Positions 1-8,280 of a DNA stretch of 64,000 nucleotides are shown here, piece by piece. The notes below the pieces were generated by a model that was not told the origin of the DNA, did no database searches, and saw only the letters and a list, made by a program, of their open reading frames with translations. The DNA is from Halorubellus sp034808145. GTDB taxonomy: Archaea; Halobacteriota; Halobacteria; Halobacteriales; Natrialbaceae. The translations under genes and the position numbers were made by a program. Each line of letters opens with the position of its first letter. Within the stretch, counting starts at the first letter, position 1. The stretch spans positions 1 through 64,000 of the forward strand of contig NZ_JAXHGM010000012.1 of NCBI RefSeq assembly GCF_034808145.1, given 5' to 3'.

Positions 1-125
1 CTGAAATGCGCCGTCAGAAACATCGAACTTAGCGTCAGCGGCTCACACCTGTGAAATCACGCGTCTAAACAAGGCCCTTTTTTGAACTACCTGACTGCAC
101 ATCCCCCAAACTCCTTCTAATACAA

Positions 126-947
126 ATGACAGTACGTACTGTGTGGAACTCTCAACCAGACATCGTCGGAATCGATTTCAGTGGCGCCCAAAACGCCGGA
201 GACAACATCTGGATCACCACCGGAACAACAACAACAGGCACCCTCACCGTCACGGCCTGCAACCCAGCCACAGACTTCCTCAACATCCCTCCCGACAAGG
301 AGCTGGTGTTTGAAGCACTCGTCGACTGGACTGACTCACTGTCCAGCGCAACCATCGGCCTCGACTTCCCCTTCAGCATCCCCAAAGCAATCGCACACTC
401 AGTCTTCGACGCCACCTGCTACAAAGACCTCCTCACAAGCCCGACGTGGCCAGCACTCACTCCAGACCAATTCCGCCACCAATGCACCAACACCTCTGGC
501 GATCAGTATCGCCTCACCGACGCCATGCATCGCGGCGACCACCCTCACAGCATCCGCGTCTACAAACAAACCTTCCACGGCATCAGAGACATCCTCAAAC
601 CTCTCCACAACCGCAACGTCTCCATCGCACCAATGCTCAACACCGGCCCAACCACTGTCCTCGAAACATACCCCGCAGCCACACTCGCCGCCGAACCCAA
701 CCTCATCGCCACCCACTACAAAAACACCTCCTCCGGACGCGACCACCGACAACACAACATCCAAACCCTCAGCCAACTCCCAGCACTCAACCTCTCCAAC
801 CTCCCACAAGCGACAGTAATCAACGACTCCGAAGGCCACGCCCTCGACAGTCTCGTCGCTGCACTCGCAACCTACCGCGCCACCCACCAAACCTCACCCT
901 TCACACGCACCCCCTACACCCCTATCGAAGGCCACATCTACAGCTAA
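126..947 (+). CDS. DUF429 family protein (RNase H-like fold)
   Basis: This 273-aa protein opens with the DUF429 signature GIDFSGA around residues 15-21, where the aspartate would sit at the first acidic position of an RNase H-like fold. A second motif, TIGLDFPFSIP near residues 76-86, is also typical of the family. DUF429 proteins are predicted nucleases, but the substrate is not established. The ATG follows a short AT-richer leader. The gene stands alone, convergent with the pair at 1175-2799, and uses more C at third positions than its neighbours, which hints at a separate origin. The family call is fairly sure; the role is unknown. Confidence 0.75.
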   Translation: MTVRTVWNSQPDIVGIDFSGAQNAGDNIWITTGTTTTGTLTVTACNPATDFLNIPPDKELVFEALVDWTDSLSSATIGLDFPFSIPKAIAHSVFDATCYKDLLTSPTWPALTPDQFRHQCTNTSGDQYRLTDAMHRGDHPHSIRVYKQTFHGIRDILKPLHNRNVSIAPMLNTGPTTVLETYPAATLAAEPNLIATHYKNTSSGRDHRQHNIQTLSQLPALNLSNLPQATVINDSEGHALDSLVAALATYRATHQTSPFTRTPYTPIEGHIYS

Positions 948-1174
948 CCCACATGAATCCCACTCCCCACCCCATTGACCTGAACACGACTCCCTCACGT
1001 GGCCACGACCAACACACCATTCCTCCAGCCACCGTCCACCACCCCCATCGAAACCTGCCACTCCGACCACCTGACCCACAATAACACTGCAACCCGCACG
1101 ACCCAGCGAACGACACAATACCGCGTGTCTCAAACTGTGTCACATAAGCCCTTGCCGAAACTCCTCAGGCTGAC

Positions 1175-1714
1175 CTACACGTGGTATGCATCGCCGAACA
1201 TCTCGAAGTGATCCACAAGGACATCCATCGCGTCCATGATCTCAGCTTTCGAACTGACGTGCCGATAGAACACGGTGTTCGAATCATACGGATTCGGCGC
1301 CATATCCACTTCCCACTCACCCGCACGAGTCCGTTCAACAACGGAATTGTCAATCTCGCCATCTGCTCCTTTGAGTTTGTAGCCAAACGCGCGCAGGGCG
1401 CCGTCAATATCAGTCCGATTGTACTCCGCTGGCGGCATCCAATACAGATGCACGTTCAAATTGACGCCCTCCGGCGCAGCCGGCCCCGTCAAAGAATGAT
1501 TGATCCGGTGATTCGCCAACCCACTCCCCGGATTCTCACTCTGGCGCACGCGTGCACTCTCTCCCCGCTGGAACAACTCCGGCTGGACCGCAATCATCCG
1601 CTCCTCGAACTGTCGGAGCAGCGCCCCCATCTGGGATTGAAATTCATCAACTAACCGCAGCGCTTTCACGTATCGGTCGTCCACCAACCCGTTCGAGACA
1701 ATATCCTCACTCAT
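1175..1714 (-). CDS. hypothetical protein, coupled to upstream nuclease-like gene
   Basis: This 179-aa acidic soluble protein is not recognised. The first half contains a predicted helical stretch (FQSQMGALLRQFEERM), and the middle has a beta-like segment (NLNVHLYWMPPAEYN). There is no signal peptide or membrane segment. Its ATG overlaps the stop codon of the preceding gene by 4 nt (ATGA), so the two are probably translated together and may act in one complex. Function cannot be assigned from sequence. Confidence 0.7.
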   Translation of the reverse strand: MSEDIVSNGLVDDRYVKALRLVDEFQSQMGALLRQFEERMIAVQPELFQRGESARVRQSENPGSGLANHRINHSLTGPAAPEGVNLNVHLYWMPPAEYNRTDIDGALRAFGYKLKGADGEIDNSVVERTRAGEWEVDMAPNPYDSNTVFYRHVSSKAEIMDAMDVLVDHFEMFGDAYHV

Positions 1715-2799
1715 GCATCCACCCAGTCACGCAGGTACTGTAGTTGTTTGCGCAACTGGCGCGTCCGCTGTGCCGTCGGCAACAGATCCACAATCCCTGT
1801 CGGTGCGGCGAGCGCCTCAACGACGGCCTGGGACTGGAACCCCAGCACGCGACGCTCGATACTCGCACACAACAAATACGCATTCGCCGCCCAATATGCA
1901 TCCACACTCTCTCCACCAACCAGGCAGGACCGCAACGCCATCGCGACATCCGTCCAGTATCGGATCTGGACCGGCGCGTGACCAGGCCAATTGATACGCT
2001 CTCCACCAGTCTCAGTGTCGGTGACGGTCGTGTCCAGTGTCGAGTCGAGCGCACCTCGTTGTTGCTCCGGGAGTAACAGGACGTGTGTCCACTCGTAGTT
2101 CGGATAGTGCTGTTCGATGAGGGCGACCGTTTCAGCGGTCTTCCCGTAGTGCTCGTCACCAAGCTTCACCTCGATTGACACCGCGCGGTCCTCGTGGAAC
2201 ACGAGAATATCTGCCCGCCGGTCCACTCCACCAGCGTTCGACAGAAACGCCTCTGTCAGCACGGAGGCTGGTTCACGTGAGACGGTGATCTCGAACAGTG
2301 TCTCCACGAATGCCTGGGAGGGGCGGAGCGTGCGCGCGAGCCACGCTGACCAATCAGGCTCCGTTGCTGGGGGTAATGGTCCACGCTCGCTCCGATCCAC
2401 GTTAGTATCTTCTGCTAACGGGTCCGTGTCAAACACTCCCGACCCAGCCCTCCACGCAGCATTCGCACGCTCAAACTCCTCAGCGAGCGCACTCGCTCGC
2501 GCACGCCCACCTCCAGCAAAATCACCCCACCACACGTCAACCCCGGCCCACCAACTAGTAACAGTCTCACCCGCCATCGATTGCGTCACACAGCCTGGCT
2601 GCGCGACTGTCACCTCGCTCTGCTCCGACCAGTCCGTCACAGCCGACGACAACCCAGGACGAGATTCAAGCGTGAGGCACTCACCCGAGTACCGCGCAGC
2701 ACCGACCGGCTGCTGGGGCTCGGTATCAGGCCACCACTCGTCAATTGCCATCCACTCACCGGCCGTCGCGACTATCTCCATACGAACCCCATCACACAA
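1711..2799 (-). CDS. PD-(D/E)XK nuclease-like protein
   Basis: This 362-aa protein carries a likely PD-(D/E)XK core: Asp197 in RRADILVF, then Glu210-Val-Lys212 in SIEVKLG, at the usual spacing for a restriction-like active site. The C-terminal third is helical and may serve in assembly or target binding. The N-terminal 130 residues are rich in Trp and Gly and not recognised. An internal ATG at 2781 is an alternative start. The gene is the first of a two-gene unit overlapping the 179-aa gene by 4 nt. It may be an anti-foreign-DNA nuclease or a Holliday-junction/NERD-like enzyme; only the active-site motif is visible. Confidence 0.65.
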   Translation of the reverse strand: MCDGVRMEIVATAGEWMAIDEWWPDTEPQQPVGAARYSGECLTLESRPGLSSAVTDWSEQSEVTVAQPGCVTQSMAGETVTSWWAGVDVWWGDFAGGGRARASALAEEFERANAAWRAGSGVFDTDPLAEDTNVDRSERGPLPPATEPDWSAWLARTLRPSQAFVETLFEITVSREPASVLTEAFLSNAGGVDRRADILVFHEDRAVSIEVKLGDEHYGKTAETVALIEQHYPNYEWTHVLLLPEQQRGALDSTLDTTVTDTETGGERINWPGHAPVQIRYWTDVAMALRSCLVGGESVDAYWAANAYLLCASIERRVLGFQSQAVVEALAAPTGIVDLLPTAQRTRQLRKQLQYLRDWVDA

Positions 2800-3168
2800 T
2801 TTCTCATCCTACACAGCCAAAGAACTACTGCAGCCCACAACAGCACGTGCACCGCCAGTTCAACCCCCAGCCCTGACATGCAATTCTCCTCGCGAACATT
2901 CACTACTAGGAAGCACCCAAATCCAGGGCCATTGATGCAACCACTAACCAATGTGGGTTACACTGTCGTAACACAGACACAACCTAGGTCGTAACGCAAG
3001 TGCACTCGTCCTGAACTCGCCGTAAACTGGACGAGTCCCGGACGAGTCCCCGCACCAACCGCTAGTCGATGGATGCTTACAGCGGCGGCGTCGGTGGAAG
3101 CGTTTGGCGTGGTGATAGGTTCGGGCTATCGCCCAGAGCCGCGTGTTACGGTGCTCGCTCGTAGGTGG
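2800..3168. other. intergenic region with a repeat cluster
   Basis: This 369-bp stretch holds no convincing gene. It lies downstream of the six-gene operon and upstream of the nuclease-like gene, so it should contain the terminator of the former and the promoter of the latter. The only visible structure is the repeat cluster at 3004-3047. The plus-strand ORF beginning at 3073 is antisense to the coiled-coil gene and looks spurious. Confidence 0.5.
3004..3047. repeat. inverted plus direct 8-bp repeats
   Basis: ACTCGTCC at 3004-3011 is the reverse complement of GGACGAGT at 3029-3036, and GGACGAGT recurs at 3040-3047. The pair could fold as a hairpin with a 17-nt loop just past the end of the minus-strand operon, or be a protein-binding site. 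Nothing distinguishes terminator from operator. Confidence 0.4.
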
Positions 3169-4116
3169 TTACGACAGCGTAACGTCACCCCCGCCATCGG
3201 TGAGCACCTGCTGGCTGCCCTCGCTCTCGCTGTTCGTGGCTGTCACACTGGTGACGTCGTCTCCGTCACTGAACTGATTGGTATACTCGCGCCACGCCTC
3301 GCGATCGATGATGACGAGGTTCTTGTCGTTCCGCCGGTCGGTACTGCTGGCGGGCGCGAACTCGAGGAGATCCTTGCCGAAGCGCCCGATGAACTCCATG
3401 ACGCGTCGCACCGTGTTCCGGTTCGGATGCCGGACGTCCAAGCGCTTGGCGAGTTCTGGGGTGGCGATTTCGCGTTCGATCACATCACGGAGCTTGTTCG
3501 ATGACAGATGCAACTCCTCACCGTGCGGGGTGGCGTACTGGGCGAGATGCGGGAAGAGCCGGGCGGCGATCTCCTGGTTCGAGGAGAGATCGTGCTCGTA
3601 GGGCTCCAGGTTTGTAGCCGTCGTATACAGCTGGTGGAGTGGCGTGAGGTCCTCGACGCTGGGGCCGGCTTGCTGTGCTGCGAGTTCGGCGGCGTCGACC
3701 TCGCCGTGGGCCACCTCCTCGACGCGGGTTTCGAGGTGTTCGAGCCGCGTGAAGACGTCGCCGTCGTTCTGGACGTGGACGTCCGCGGCCGCGCCGTCCA
3801 GGTCGCCGTAGACGATGTCTTCGAGGTCCCAGACGTCGGTGGTGAGGAAGTCCAGGCGGTCGGTGATGTCGCGTTCGATGTGGGCGATGGTGCGTTCGAG
3901 GCCCCGACGCTTCTGCTGTTCGCGTTCGTACTGCGAGCTTAACCTATCCACCTCGCGTTCCAGGTCGTCGTTCTCGCGTTCGAGCTCGTCGACGTCGCCT
4001 TCGAGATTCTCGACCTCATCCTCGAGACTGTCGACGCGGTCTTCGAGTTCTTGGAGGCGGTCGGCGACGTCGGCTTCGAGGTCGTTAAGCCGGTCCTCGA
4101 TATTGTTCGTGGTCAT
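3169..4116 (-). CDS. coiled-coil protein, last gene of six-gene operon
   Basis: In this 315-aa protein roughly the first 90 residues are a near-perfect acidic coiled coil with heptads such as LEDRVDSLEDEVENLEGD. A globular C-terminal half follows (about residues 150-280), with helices and a probable winged-helix-like segment around RHPNRNTVRRVMEFIGRF. There is no signal or membrane segment. It overlaps the preceding gene by 4 nt. Coiled-coil plus DNA-binding-like architecture would suit a partition or nucleoid-associated function, but this is inference. Similar long coiled-coil genes are known on haloarchaeal plasmids and proviruses. Confidence 0.75.
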   Translation of the reverse strand: MTTNNIEDRLNDLEADVADRLQELEDRVDSLEDEVENLEGDVDELERENDDLEREVDRLSSQYEREQQKRRGLERTIAHIERDITDRLDFLTTDVWDLEDIVYGDLDGAAADVHVQNDGDVFTRLEHLETRVEEVAHGEVDAAELAAQQAGPSVEDLTPLHQLYTTATNLEPYEHDLSSNQEIAARLFPHLAQYATPHGEELHLSSNKLRDVIEREIATPELAKRLDVRHPNRNTVRRVMEFIGRFGKDLLEFAPASSTDRRNDKNLVIIDREAWREYTNQFSDGDDVTSVTATNSESEGSQQVLTDGGGDVTLS

Positions 4117-4544
4117 TGGCCGTCACCTCCCGTGGCATCGGCGGTGGTGTCGTGTGCTGTAGTGGTGGTGTTGTGGCCGAGTTCGATAGCGGTGATGGTG
4201 GTTAGAGTCTGGATGGCGGGTGTGGTGAGGTGGTAGTGGCGGCGGCGGGCGTCTTCGAGGTCGTGTTGGATCTTGATCCAGCCGCGGTCTTGGAGGCGGT
4301 GGGTGGTGGGGTAGAAGCGGCTGGTGGTTGGTTCGTCGGTGTCGTAGTGGGGGTAGGTGCGGAGCATTTCGCGGATGCTGGTGGCGGTCTCGCTGGCCTG
4401 TGGGTGCGTGGCGTCGAGCGCGTAGAGGGCGCGGAGGATGTCGCGTTGGAACCCGCTGAGCGTGTCGAACCGCTCCGGCGCAGGCTCGCTCTCGTCAGTG
4501 CTGGTCGTGGTGTCAGGGCTGTCGGTTGTGGTGTGGTTGGTCAT
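4113..4544 (-). CDS. PadR-like winged-helix protein
   Basis: This 143-aa protein has a low-complexity Thr/Asp-rich N-terminus (about residues 1-25). A winged-helix follows: LSGFQRDILRALYALD, then TSRFYPTTHRLQDRGWIKI, then RRRHYHLTTPAIQTL. That order (first helix, recognition helix, wing ending in a Y-x-L-T strand) is the PadR/haloarchaeal winged-helix pattern. It is probably a DNA-binding regulator of this operon or element. Both ends overlap neighbours by 4 nt. Confidence 0.75.
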   Translation of the reverse strand: MTNHTTTDSPDTTTSTDESEPAPERFDTLSGFQRDILRALYALDATHPQASETATSIREMLRTYPHYDTDEPTTSRFYPTTHRLQDRGWIKIQHDLEDARRRHYHLTTPAIQTLTTITAIELGHNTTTTAHDTTADATGGDGQ

Positions 4545-4921
4545 TGGATGAGTTGGCCGCAGAGTTGGCAGCGTTCCTGGTCGGTCGTCTGATTCGTCTC
4601 GGGCACGCAGTCGTGGTCGTCGTCGACGACCCGCCCACCGTCCGCGCGAACCGGCCCGCGCGTCCGCTCGATCTCGGGACTCGGGGTGTGGGGTTCGGGG
4701 GTGGGGGTGATGGTGTCGCCCCAGGCTTCGCGCACCTGGGGGAGGGTGTGGGTGTGCCAGTCGCGCGCGCTGGTTTCGAGGACTTCGAGTTCGACCCGTG
4801 GTGGATTGGTCGCGGTGATGTGGCTGACCCGCACCGGGCCGAGTCGCGCGTGGTGGAGGTGGGTGCCGGTGGTGAGGTGGTGGCCGTGGACGGTGACCCC
4901 GCGTTCGCTACTGGGGGTCAT
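4541..4921 (-). CDS. small protein with C-terminal Cys pair
   Basis: This 126-aa ORF starts at the ATG reading MTPSSERGVTVHG. That ATG was chosen over longer in-frame extensions because it overlaps the stop of the 26-aa ORF by 4 nt, as at every other junction here. The middle has beta-like VRVSHITATNPPRVELEVLE. The tail has CVPE, then CQLCGQLIQ, a possible zinc ribbon of three or four ligands. It is not recognised as a named family. The Arg/Pro-rich reading further upstream is a shadow. Confidence 0.6.
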   Translation of the reverse strand: MTPSSERGVTVHGHHLTTGTHLHHARLGPVRVSHITATNPPRVELEVLETSARDWHTHTLPQVREAWGDTITPTPEPHTPSPEIERTRGPVRADGGRVVDDDHDCVPETNQTTDQERCQLCGQLIQ

Positions 4922-4998
4922 TGGGGGCCTCCGTGGGCGAGGGAGGGGGTGCTGGTGAGGGCGGCGAGAGTGAGAGTGCGGGTGGTGTAGTGGGTCAT
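4918..4998 (-). CDS. 26-aa ORF inside the overlapping operon
   Basis: ATG at 4998-4996 opens a 26-codon frame, MTHYTTRTLTLAALTSTPS and onward, ending in TGA at 4920-4918. Both ends are 4-nt ATGA overlaps with the flanking genes, exactly like the other four junctions, so it fills the only gap between two overlapping genes. The middle is mildly hydrophobic. It may encode a micropeptide or merely pass ribosomes along the message. It is well supported by architecture but not by homology. Confidence 0.55.
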   Translation of the reverse strand: MTHYTTRTLTLAALTSTPSLAHGGPQ

Positions 4999-5264
4999 CG
5001 CGGGTCACCACCGACGGCGCTGGGGTCCGCTTGGTCGAGTCTGTCGGCGAGACTCCCGGCAGTGAAGCCGCCGGGGTGGGCGCGGGCGCGTCGCTCGGGG
5101 GTGTCGAACGCCGCCTCGCAGTTGCGACAGTACCAGTCCTTGTCGGGGGCGACAGTCCGTTGGGACTTCGAGAAACCGGGGCCGCGCCGATACAACGCCT
5201 CCGGCCCCGCATCACAGTACGGGCACGCATCCGTCTGCCCGTACCCTTGGTCGTCGTCGCTCAC
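4995..5264 (-). CDS. zinc-ribbon protein, GTG start
   Basis: This 89-aa protein has two CxxC knuckles, CPYC (about residues 14-17) and CRNC (about 46-49), so it should bind one zinc as a ribbon. The start is GTG at 5264-5262, fixed by a GTGA overlap with the preceding stop. Small zinc ribbons of this type are common on haloarchaeal plasmids and viruses and are usually thought to bind nucleic acid or protein. Its partner here is unknown. Confidence 0.7.
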   Translation of the reverse strand: MSDDDQGYGQTDACPYCDAGPEALYRRGPGFSKSQRTVAPDKDWYCRNCEAAFDTPERRARAHPGGFTAGSLADRLDQADPSAVGGDPR

Positions 5265-5587
5265 GCCCCATCACCCCTGGAGAGGCGCGTGAGCGCATGC
5301 GTCGCATACGACCACTCAAAGCCACCATCCCCACGCGGCCGGGTGTCGGTGGGGTCGTGCTCGTGGGGGTCGATATCGAAAGCGAGCCGGAGTTGATCTG
5401 CGACTGCCTCCGGGATTGCATCCACGTCGTCGGGCGTCTCCAGCGTCGTCTGCGTCTCGATGCCGCGCCGGGTGACCTCGTGGGTCTGGTGGACGACGAC
5501 GCTGGGCGCGCGGTCGTCGTGATTGGTGTGCGGTGCGTCCTGGGTCGGTGCGGGAGGTTTTTCTCCCGCGCTAGCATCCTTGCTCAT
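5261..5587 (-). CDS. first gene of the six-gene operon, hypothetical
   Basis: This is a 108-aa acidic protein beginning MSKDASAGEK. After a disordered N-terminus it has helical PEAVADQLRLAFDID and a C-terminal segment FEWSYATHALTRL. The longer in-frame reading to 6436 runs through the divergent regulators and is an artefact. The gene sits first after the operator region at 5703-5779 and leads the chain of 4-nt overlaps, so its promoter should drive all six genes. No family recognised. Confidence 0.6.
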   Translation of the reverse strand: MSKDASAGEKPPAPTQDAPHTNHDDRAPSVVVHQTHEVTRRGIETQTTLETPDDVDAIPEAVADQLRLAFDIDPHEHDPTDTRPRGDGGFEWSYATHALTRLSRGDGA

Positions 5588-5702
5588 GGCTGCGTCGCCT
5601 CTATCGACGGAGCCCACGCGGGCCCGATGGTCCAAGCATCGGGGCCCGCAGTTCTCGCGTAGGTTGTTGATTCGTGAGTGGTGGGTCCACGCGAGGCTCG
5701 CG

Positions 5703-5779
5703 TCAGGCACCATGTTGTGCTTGGGGGACTTAGTTCTTAGGCACAGTATAATGCCTAGTAAGACAAGTATGGTGCCTGA
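5703..5779. promoter_or_regulatory. operator region with nested inverted repeats
   Basis: TCAGGCACCAT at 5703-5713 and ATGGTGCCTGA at 5769-5779 are a perfect 11-bp inverted repeat. Between them, TAGGCA (5738-5743) and TGCCTA (5752-5757) form a second pair. That gives four AGGCA-type half-sites in 77 bp, between the divergent winged-helix gene at 5830 and the operon starting at 5587. This is the layout of a phiH-type repressor switch; the binder is presumably the product of 5830-6111. Confidence 0.65.
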
Positions 5780-5829
5780 AAATCGGGGCATGAAAACGGT
5801 CATTATCGTCCGATTTAACCGTTTTCTCG

Positions 5830-6111
5830 ATGCGGAGACCGCTCCCAGACTGGATGACCCACGTCGATAGAAGCCTCTTGGAACGTCTCCAGAACGAGGG
5901 AGCTGACGAACTTGTCCTCGGACCGAGACCGATTGCGGATAACACTGACTTCGCCCGCAGTACTGTCCGAACTCACCTCCTCGAATTACGCGACCACAAT
6001 ATGGTCGAATACTATGATGAGGAGGGTGGAGTCTATCAACTAACAGACCGAGGTCGCGCCTTCCTTGCCGGTGACGAAGACCCCGCTGGGAACGACTACG
6101 ACGACCCGTAG
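5830..6111 (+). CDS. PhiH1 repressor-like winged-helix protein, copy 1
   Basis: This 93-aa protein is almost entirely one winged helix. Residues 1-25 form the first helix, TDFARSTVRTHLLELRDH (about 39-56) the recognition helix, and VEYYDEEGGVYQLTDRGRAFL the wing and closing helix. This matches the short haloarchaeal repressors typified by the phiH1 repressor. It is read divergently from the six-gene operon across the 5703-5779 operator and so is probably its regulator and its own. Related copies lie at 6115 and 9499. Confidence 0.8.
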   Translation: MRRPLPDWMTHVDRSLLERLQNEGADELVLGPRPIADNTDFARSTVRTHLLELRDHNMVEYYDEEGGVYQLTDRGRAFLAGDEDPAGNDYDDP

Positions 6112-6114
6112 TCG

Positions 6115-6393
6115 ATGAAGCCGGGACTCGCTGGTTGGATGATTCCAGCCGGCTGAGCAATACTGGAATGGCCGCGGAACGAGGGCAACGACGAACTGGT
6201 GCTAACTCCGCGTCTTCTTGCAGATAACTCCGACTACGCGCGGACGACCGTTCGAGAGCACCTATTAGAACTCCTCGACCACGGTTTGGTCGAGTACTAC
6301 GACGAGGACGCTGCCGTGTACCAGCTATCTGATCGAGGCCGCGCGTACCTTGCAGGCGACCTCGACGTCTCCGAACTGGACGACGACGCCTAG
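6115..6393 (+). pseudogene. winged-helix repressor copy 2, in-frame stop
   Basis: Reading from ATG 6115 gives MKPGLAGWMIPAG, then TGA at codon 14, then an in-frame continuation that matches copies 1 and 3 through NSDYARTTVREHLLELLDH and the wing to GRAYLAGDLDVSELDDD. The body is intact but the start region is interrupted. It is either a pseudogene or expressed from a non-standard downstream start. It lies 3 nt after the stop of copy 1, indicating tandem duplication. Confidence 0.65.
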
Positions 6394-6494
6394 GACTCGG
6401 CTGGAACCAGCTACTGGATTCTTCGGGTGAAAGCACGCCACAGCCTTACTGCAGCAGGTAGTTGAACCGCCGAGCGAGTGTGCCAGATGTGCCA
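6337..6494 (+). repeat. direct repeat, left copy
   Basis: From the end of winged-helix copy 2 through about 100 bp of non-coding sequence, this stretch closely matches 9724-9884, with shared blocks such as CTACTGGATTCTTCG and GCGAGTGTGCCAGA. Conservation beyond the stop codon suggests the whole end of the gene and a control region were duplicated, not just the coding part. Confidence 0.65.
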
Positions 6495-6549
6495 CTTCTA
6501 CGCGATGGTCCCAAATGCATTTGTGATGGGGTGTTCATGTGGCAGATGA

Positions 6550-8280
6550 ATGTCGAATTGGGGTTTGGGACGGACAGTGGGGGTGGTTTGTGCGGTCCTC
6601 ATCTTCGGAACTGTGGTAGGAGGGGTGACGGTCGTTGCACAGGACCAAGCCTGGGACTGGGAAGTCTCGGACGAGGAGAAGTGGGTTAGTGAGATGGAGG
6701 TGACGTCTGGTGAGGACTATACGTACGTGATATTTCGGGATGAGTACCCGTCGTTCGAGGGTGCAGAGCTGATGAAGATTGCTGCCGATGGTGAAGTCGT
6801 CTGGCGGCAGTCGTTCGAGTCTCCAGTGAGTGGGGTCGACACTCTCTACGTGCACGATTCACAGGTCATGGTTCGGGCGGAGAACATCGACACGGGCGCT
6901 ACTCACACCACGGCATTCGGGACGAATGGAGACCAGCTCTGGGAACAGAGCGGAACTGCTGCCCCAGAAGCTCTGGTTGCAGACGGGTTTGTTCACGTGA
7001 TTGGAGACGACAAGGAACGGGTTCAAGGGGTGCAGTATGACGACGGGGGACAATGGGAGACAGATTCATTCGATGAGGTGGCTGGTGTCACGGCAGTCGG
7101 TTCAGATGTGGTGTTCTTCGGAACTCGGAACGGAGAAACGGCAATCTATCGGGTTGGGCCGGGCGGGACACAGCTTGCAAACCAAACGGTAACTCACGAT
7201 ATACATGTAAATTCTGTTAGAAGGTGGCAAGGGAATCTCCTTGTGGATGCTTTTGATGAGTTGTATTTCTTTGACCAGTCCTTAGAGGAACAGCAGCGAG
7301 TCTCTGGCGTCGAAGATTATATCGCAACGGATTCCGGTTTGTTCGTATTGGGGAATGGGGGGACGGTAGCTAAACTAACGGCTGCTGGCAAGACTGAATG
7401 GGAGCAACCAGATGCGATTAATCAGAGCGCAGCGCACCAGTTGCGGTACAGTCCGCGACACGGAACGGTGTCCGTTTCCGGCGGTGTCTACCCGGGTGGG
7501 CAGGCGGATTTCAACACGAGTGCTGTGACAGTTCTGGATGCGACTACTGGGACAGTGCAATACAACAAGTGGCTCGTGCATCCTGATTTGGGGCGGTCGG
7601 TCGGACTCATCCGACAGACCAGTGACGGGGGCGTACTGATTTCCGAAGGTGGCTTTGGAATCGCGAAAGCCAGCGCTGATGGCGATGTCGAATGGCATCT
7701 CTCCGAAGACGATGACTTGAACCTCTCTGAAGCCAATGCGTCAGACCGTGGCGCGGTTGATTATCGGATAGGGCGTGATAAACATGTGCTCGGCAGTCAC
7801 TCAGAGGGCTTTGTCGTCATCACAGGAGGGATTGCGACGATAGTCAGCGACGGTGGCGACCTGATAGAGACTGGCCGGTATGCCGAGATTGGTGACTACC
7901 CGTCTTTCGGTGATGGGTATCTGTTTTCGCCAGATAAAACTCACGGAGTTGCCAAACTCTCGTCACCGAGTCAAATTGACCAGGAGATGCTTCAGGGTAG
8001 GGGCGATGGTGGCGGTGGTATCTTCAGTGCCGTGGGCTCGTTGCTTGGCGGGTCAAGCCAGAGTCCCCCCCAACAGCTCGTCGTCACCGCGCCTGGCACC
8101 GATCTGTCAGGTATCAATTTCACCCAGCCTCCTGCAACATCGGATAGTCCGAGCTCTGGGTTTGTTGTTGCACTCACGGCGTTTCTCAAACAGATGGTGT
8201 CGGTTCAGGGCTTGGTTGTTGTTGGCGCAGCTGTCGTCGGAGTGCTCATCACGCGGACGTTCACAGACGAGGATCGATAG
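6550..8280 (+). CDS. exported beta-propeller-like protein with C-terminal anchor
   Basis: This 576-aa protein has a signal-like hydrophobic segment (residues about 7-30, GVVCAVLIFGTVVGGVTVVA). A long beta-rich body follows with repeated blade-like units (ADGEVVWRQSF, TNGDQLWEQSG, AAGKTEWEQPD, ADGDVEWHLSE) of the PQQ/WD-type propeller pattern. A Gly/Ser linker leads to a final membrane segment (about 551-571, VVVGAAVVGVLI). It is presumably displayed outside the cell on a C-terminal anchor. The gene overlaps the next start by one base, so the three genes 6550-9369 form an operon. Whether it binds a ligand or partner is unknown. Confidence 0.7.
   Translation: MSNWGLGRTVGVVCAVLIFGTVVGGVTVVAQDQAWDWEVSDEEKWVSEMEVTSGEDYTYVIFRDEYPSFEGAELMKIAADGEVVWRQSFESPVSGVDTLYVHDSQVMVRAENIDTGATHTTAFGTNGDQLWEQSGTAAPEALVADGFVHVIGDDKERVQGVQYDDGGQWETDSFDEVAGVTAVGSDVVFFGTRNGETAIYRVGPGGTQLANQTVTHDIHVNSVRRWQGNLLVDAFDELYFFDQSLEEQQRVSGVEDYIATDSGLFVLGNGGTVAKLTAAGKTEWEQPDAINQSAAHQLRYSPRHGTVSVSGGVYPGGQADFNTSAVTVLDATTGTVQYNKWLVHPDLGRSVGLIRQTSDGGVLISEGGFGIAKASADGDVEWHLSEDDDLNLSEANASDRGAVDYRIGRDKHVLGSHSEGFVVITGGIATIVSDGGDLIETGRYAEIGDYPSFGDGYLFSPDKTHGVAKLSSPSQIDQEMLQGRGDGGGGIFSAVGSLLGGSSQSPPQQLVVTAPGTDLSGINFTQPPATSDSPSSGFVVALTAFLKQMVSVQGLVVVGAAVVGVLITRTFTDEDR

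Noticed and set aside
3073..3504. 143-aa plus-strand ORF
   Set aside because: Most of it is antisense to the coiled-coil gene, and the part outside has no motif or ribosome-binding site.
6478..6494. TGCCAGA-x-x-TGCCA motif also at 9870-9884 and near 42018-42034
   Set aside because: The first two are explained by the large direct repeat. The third is short enough to be chance.
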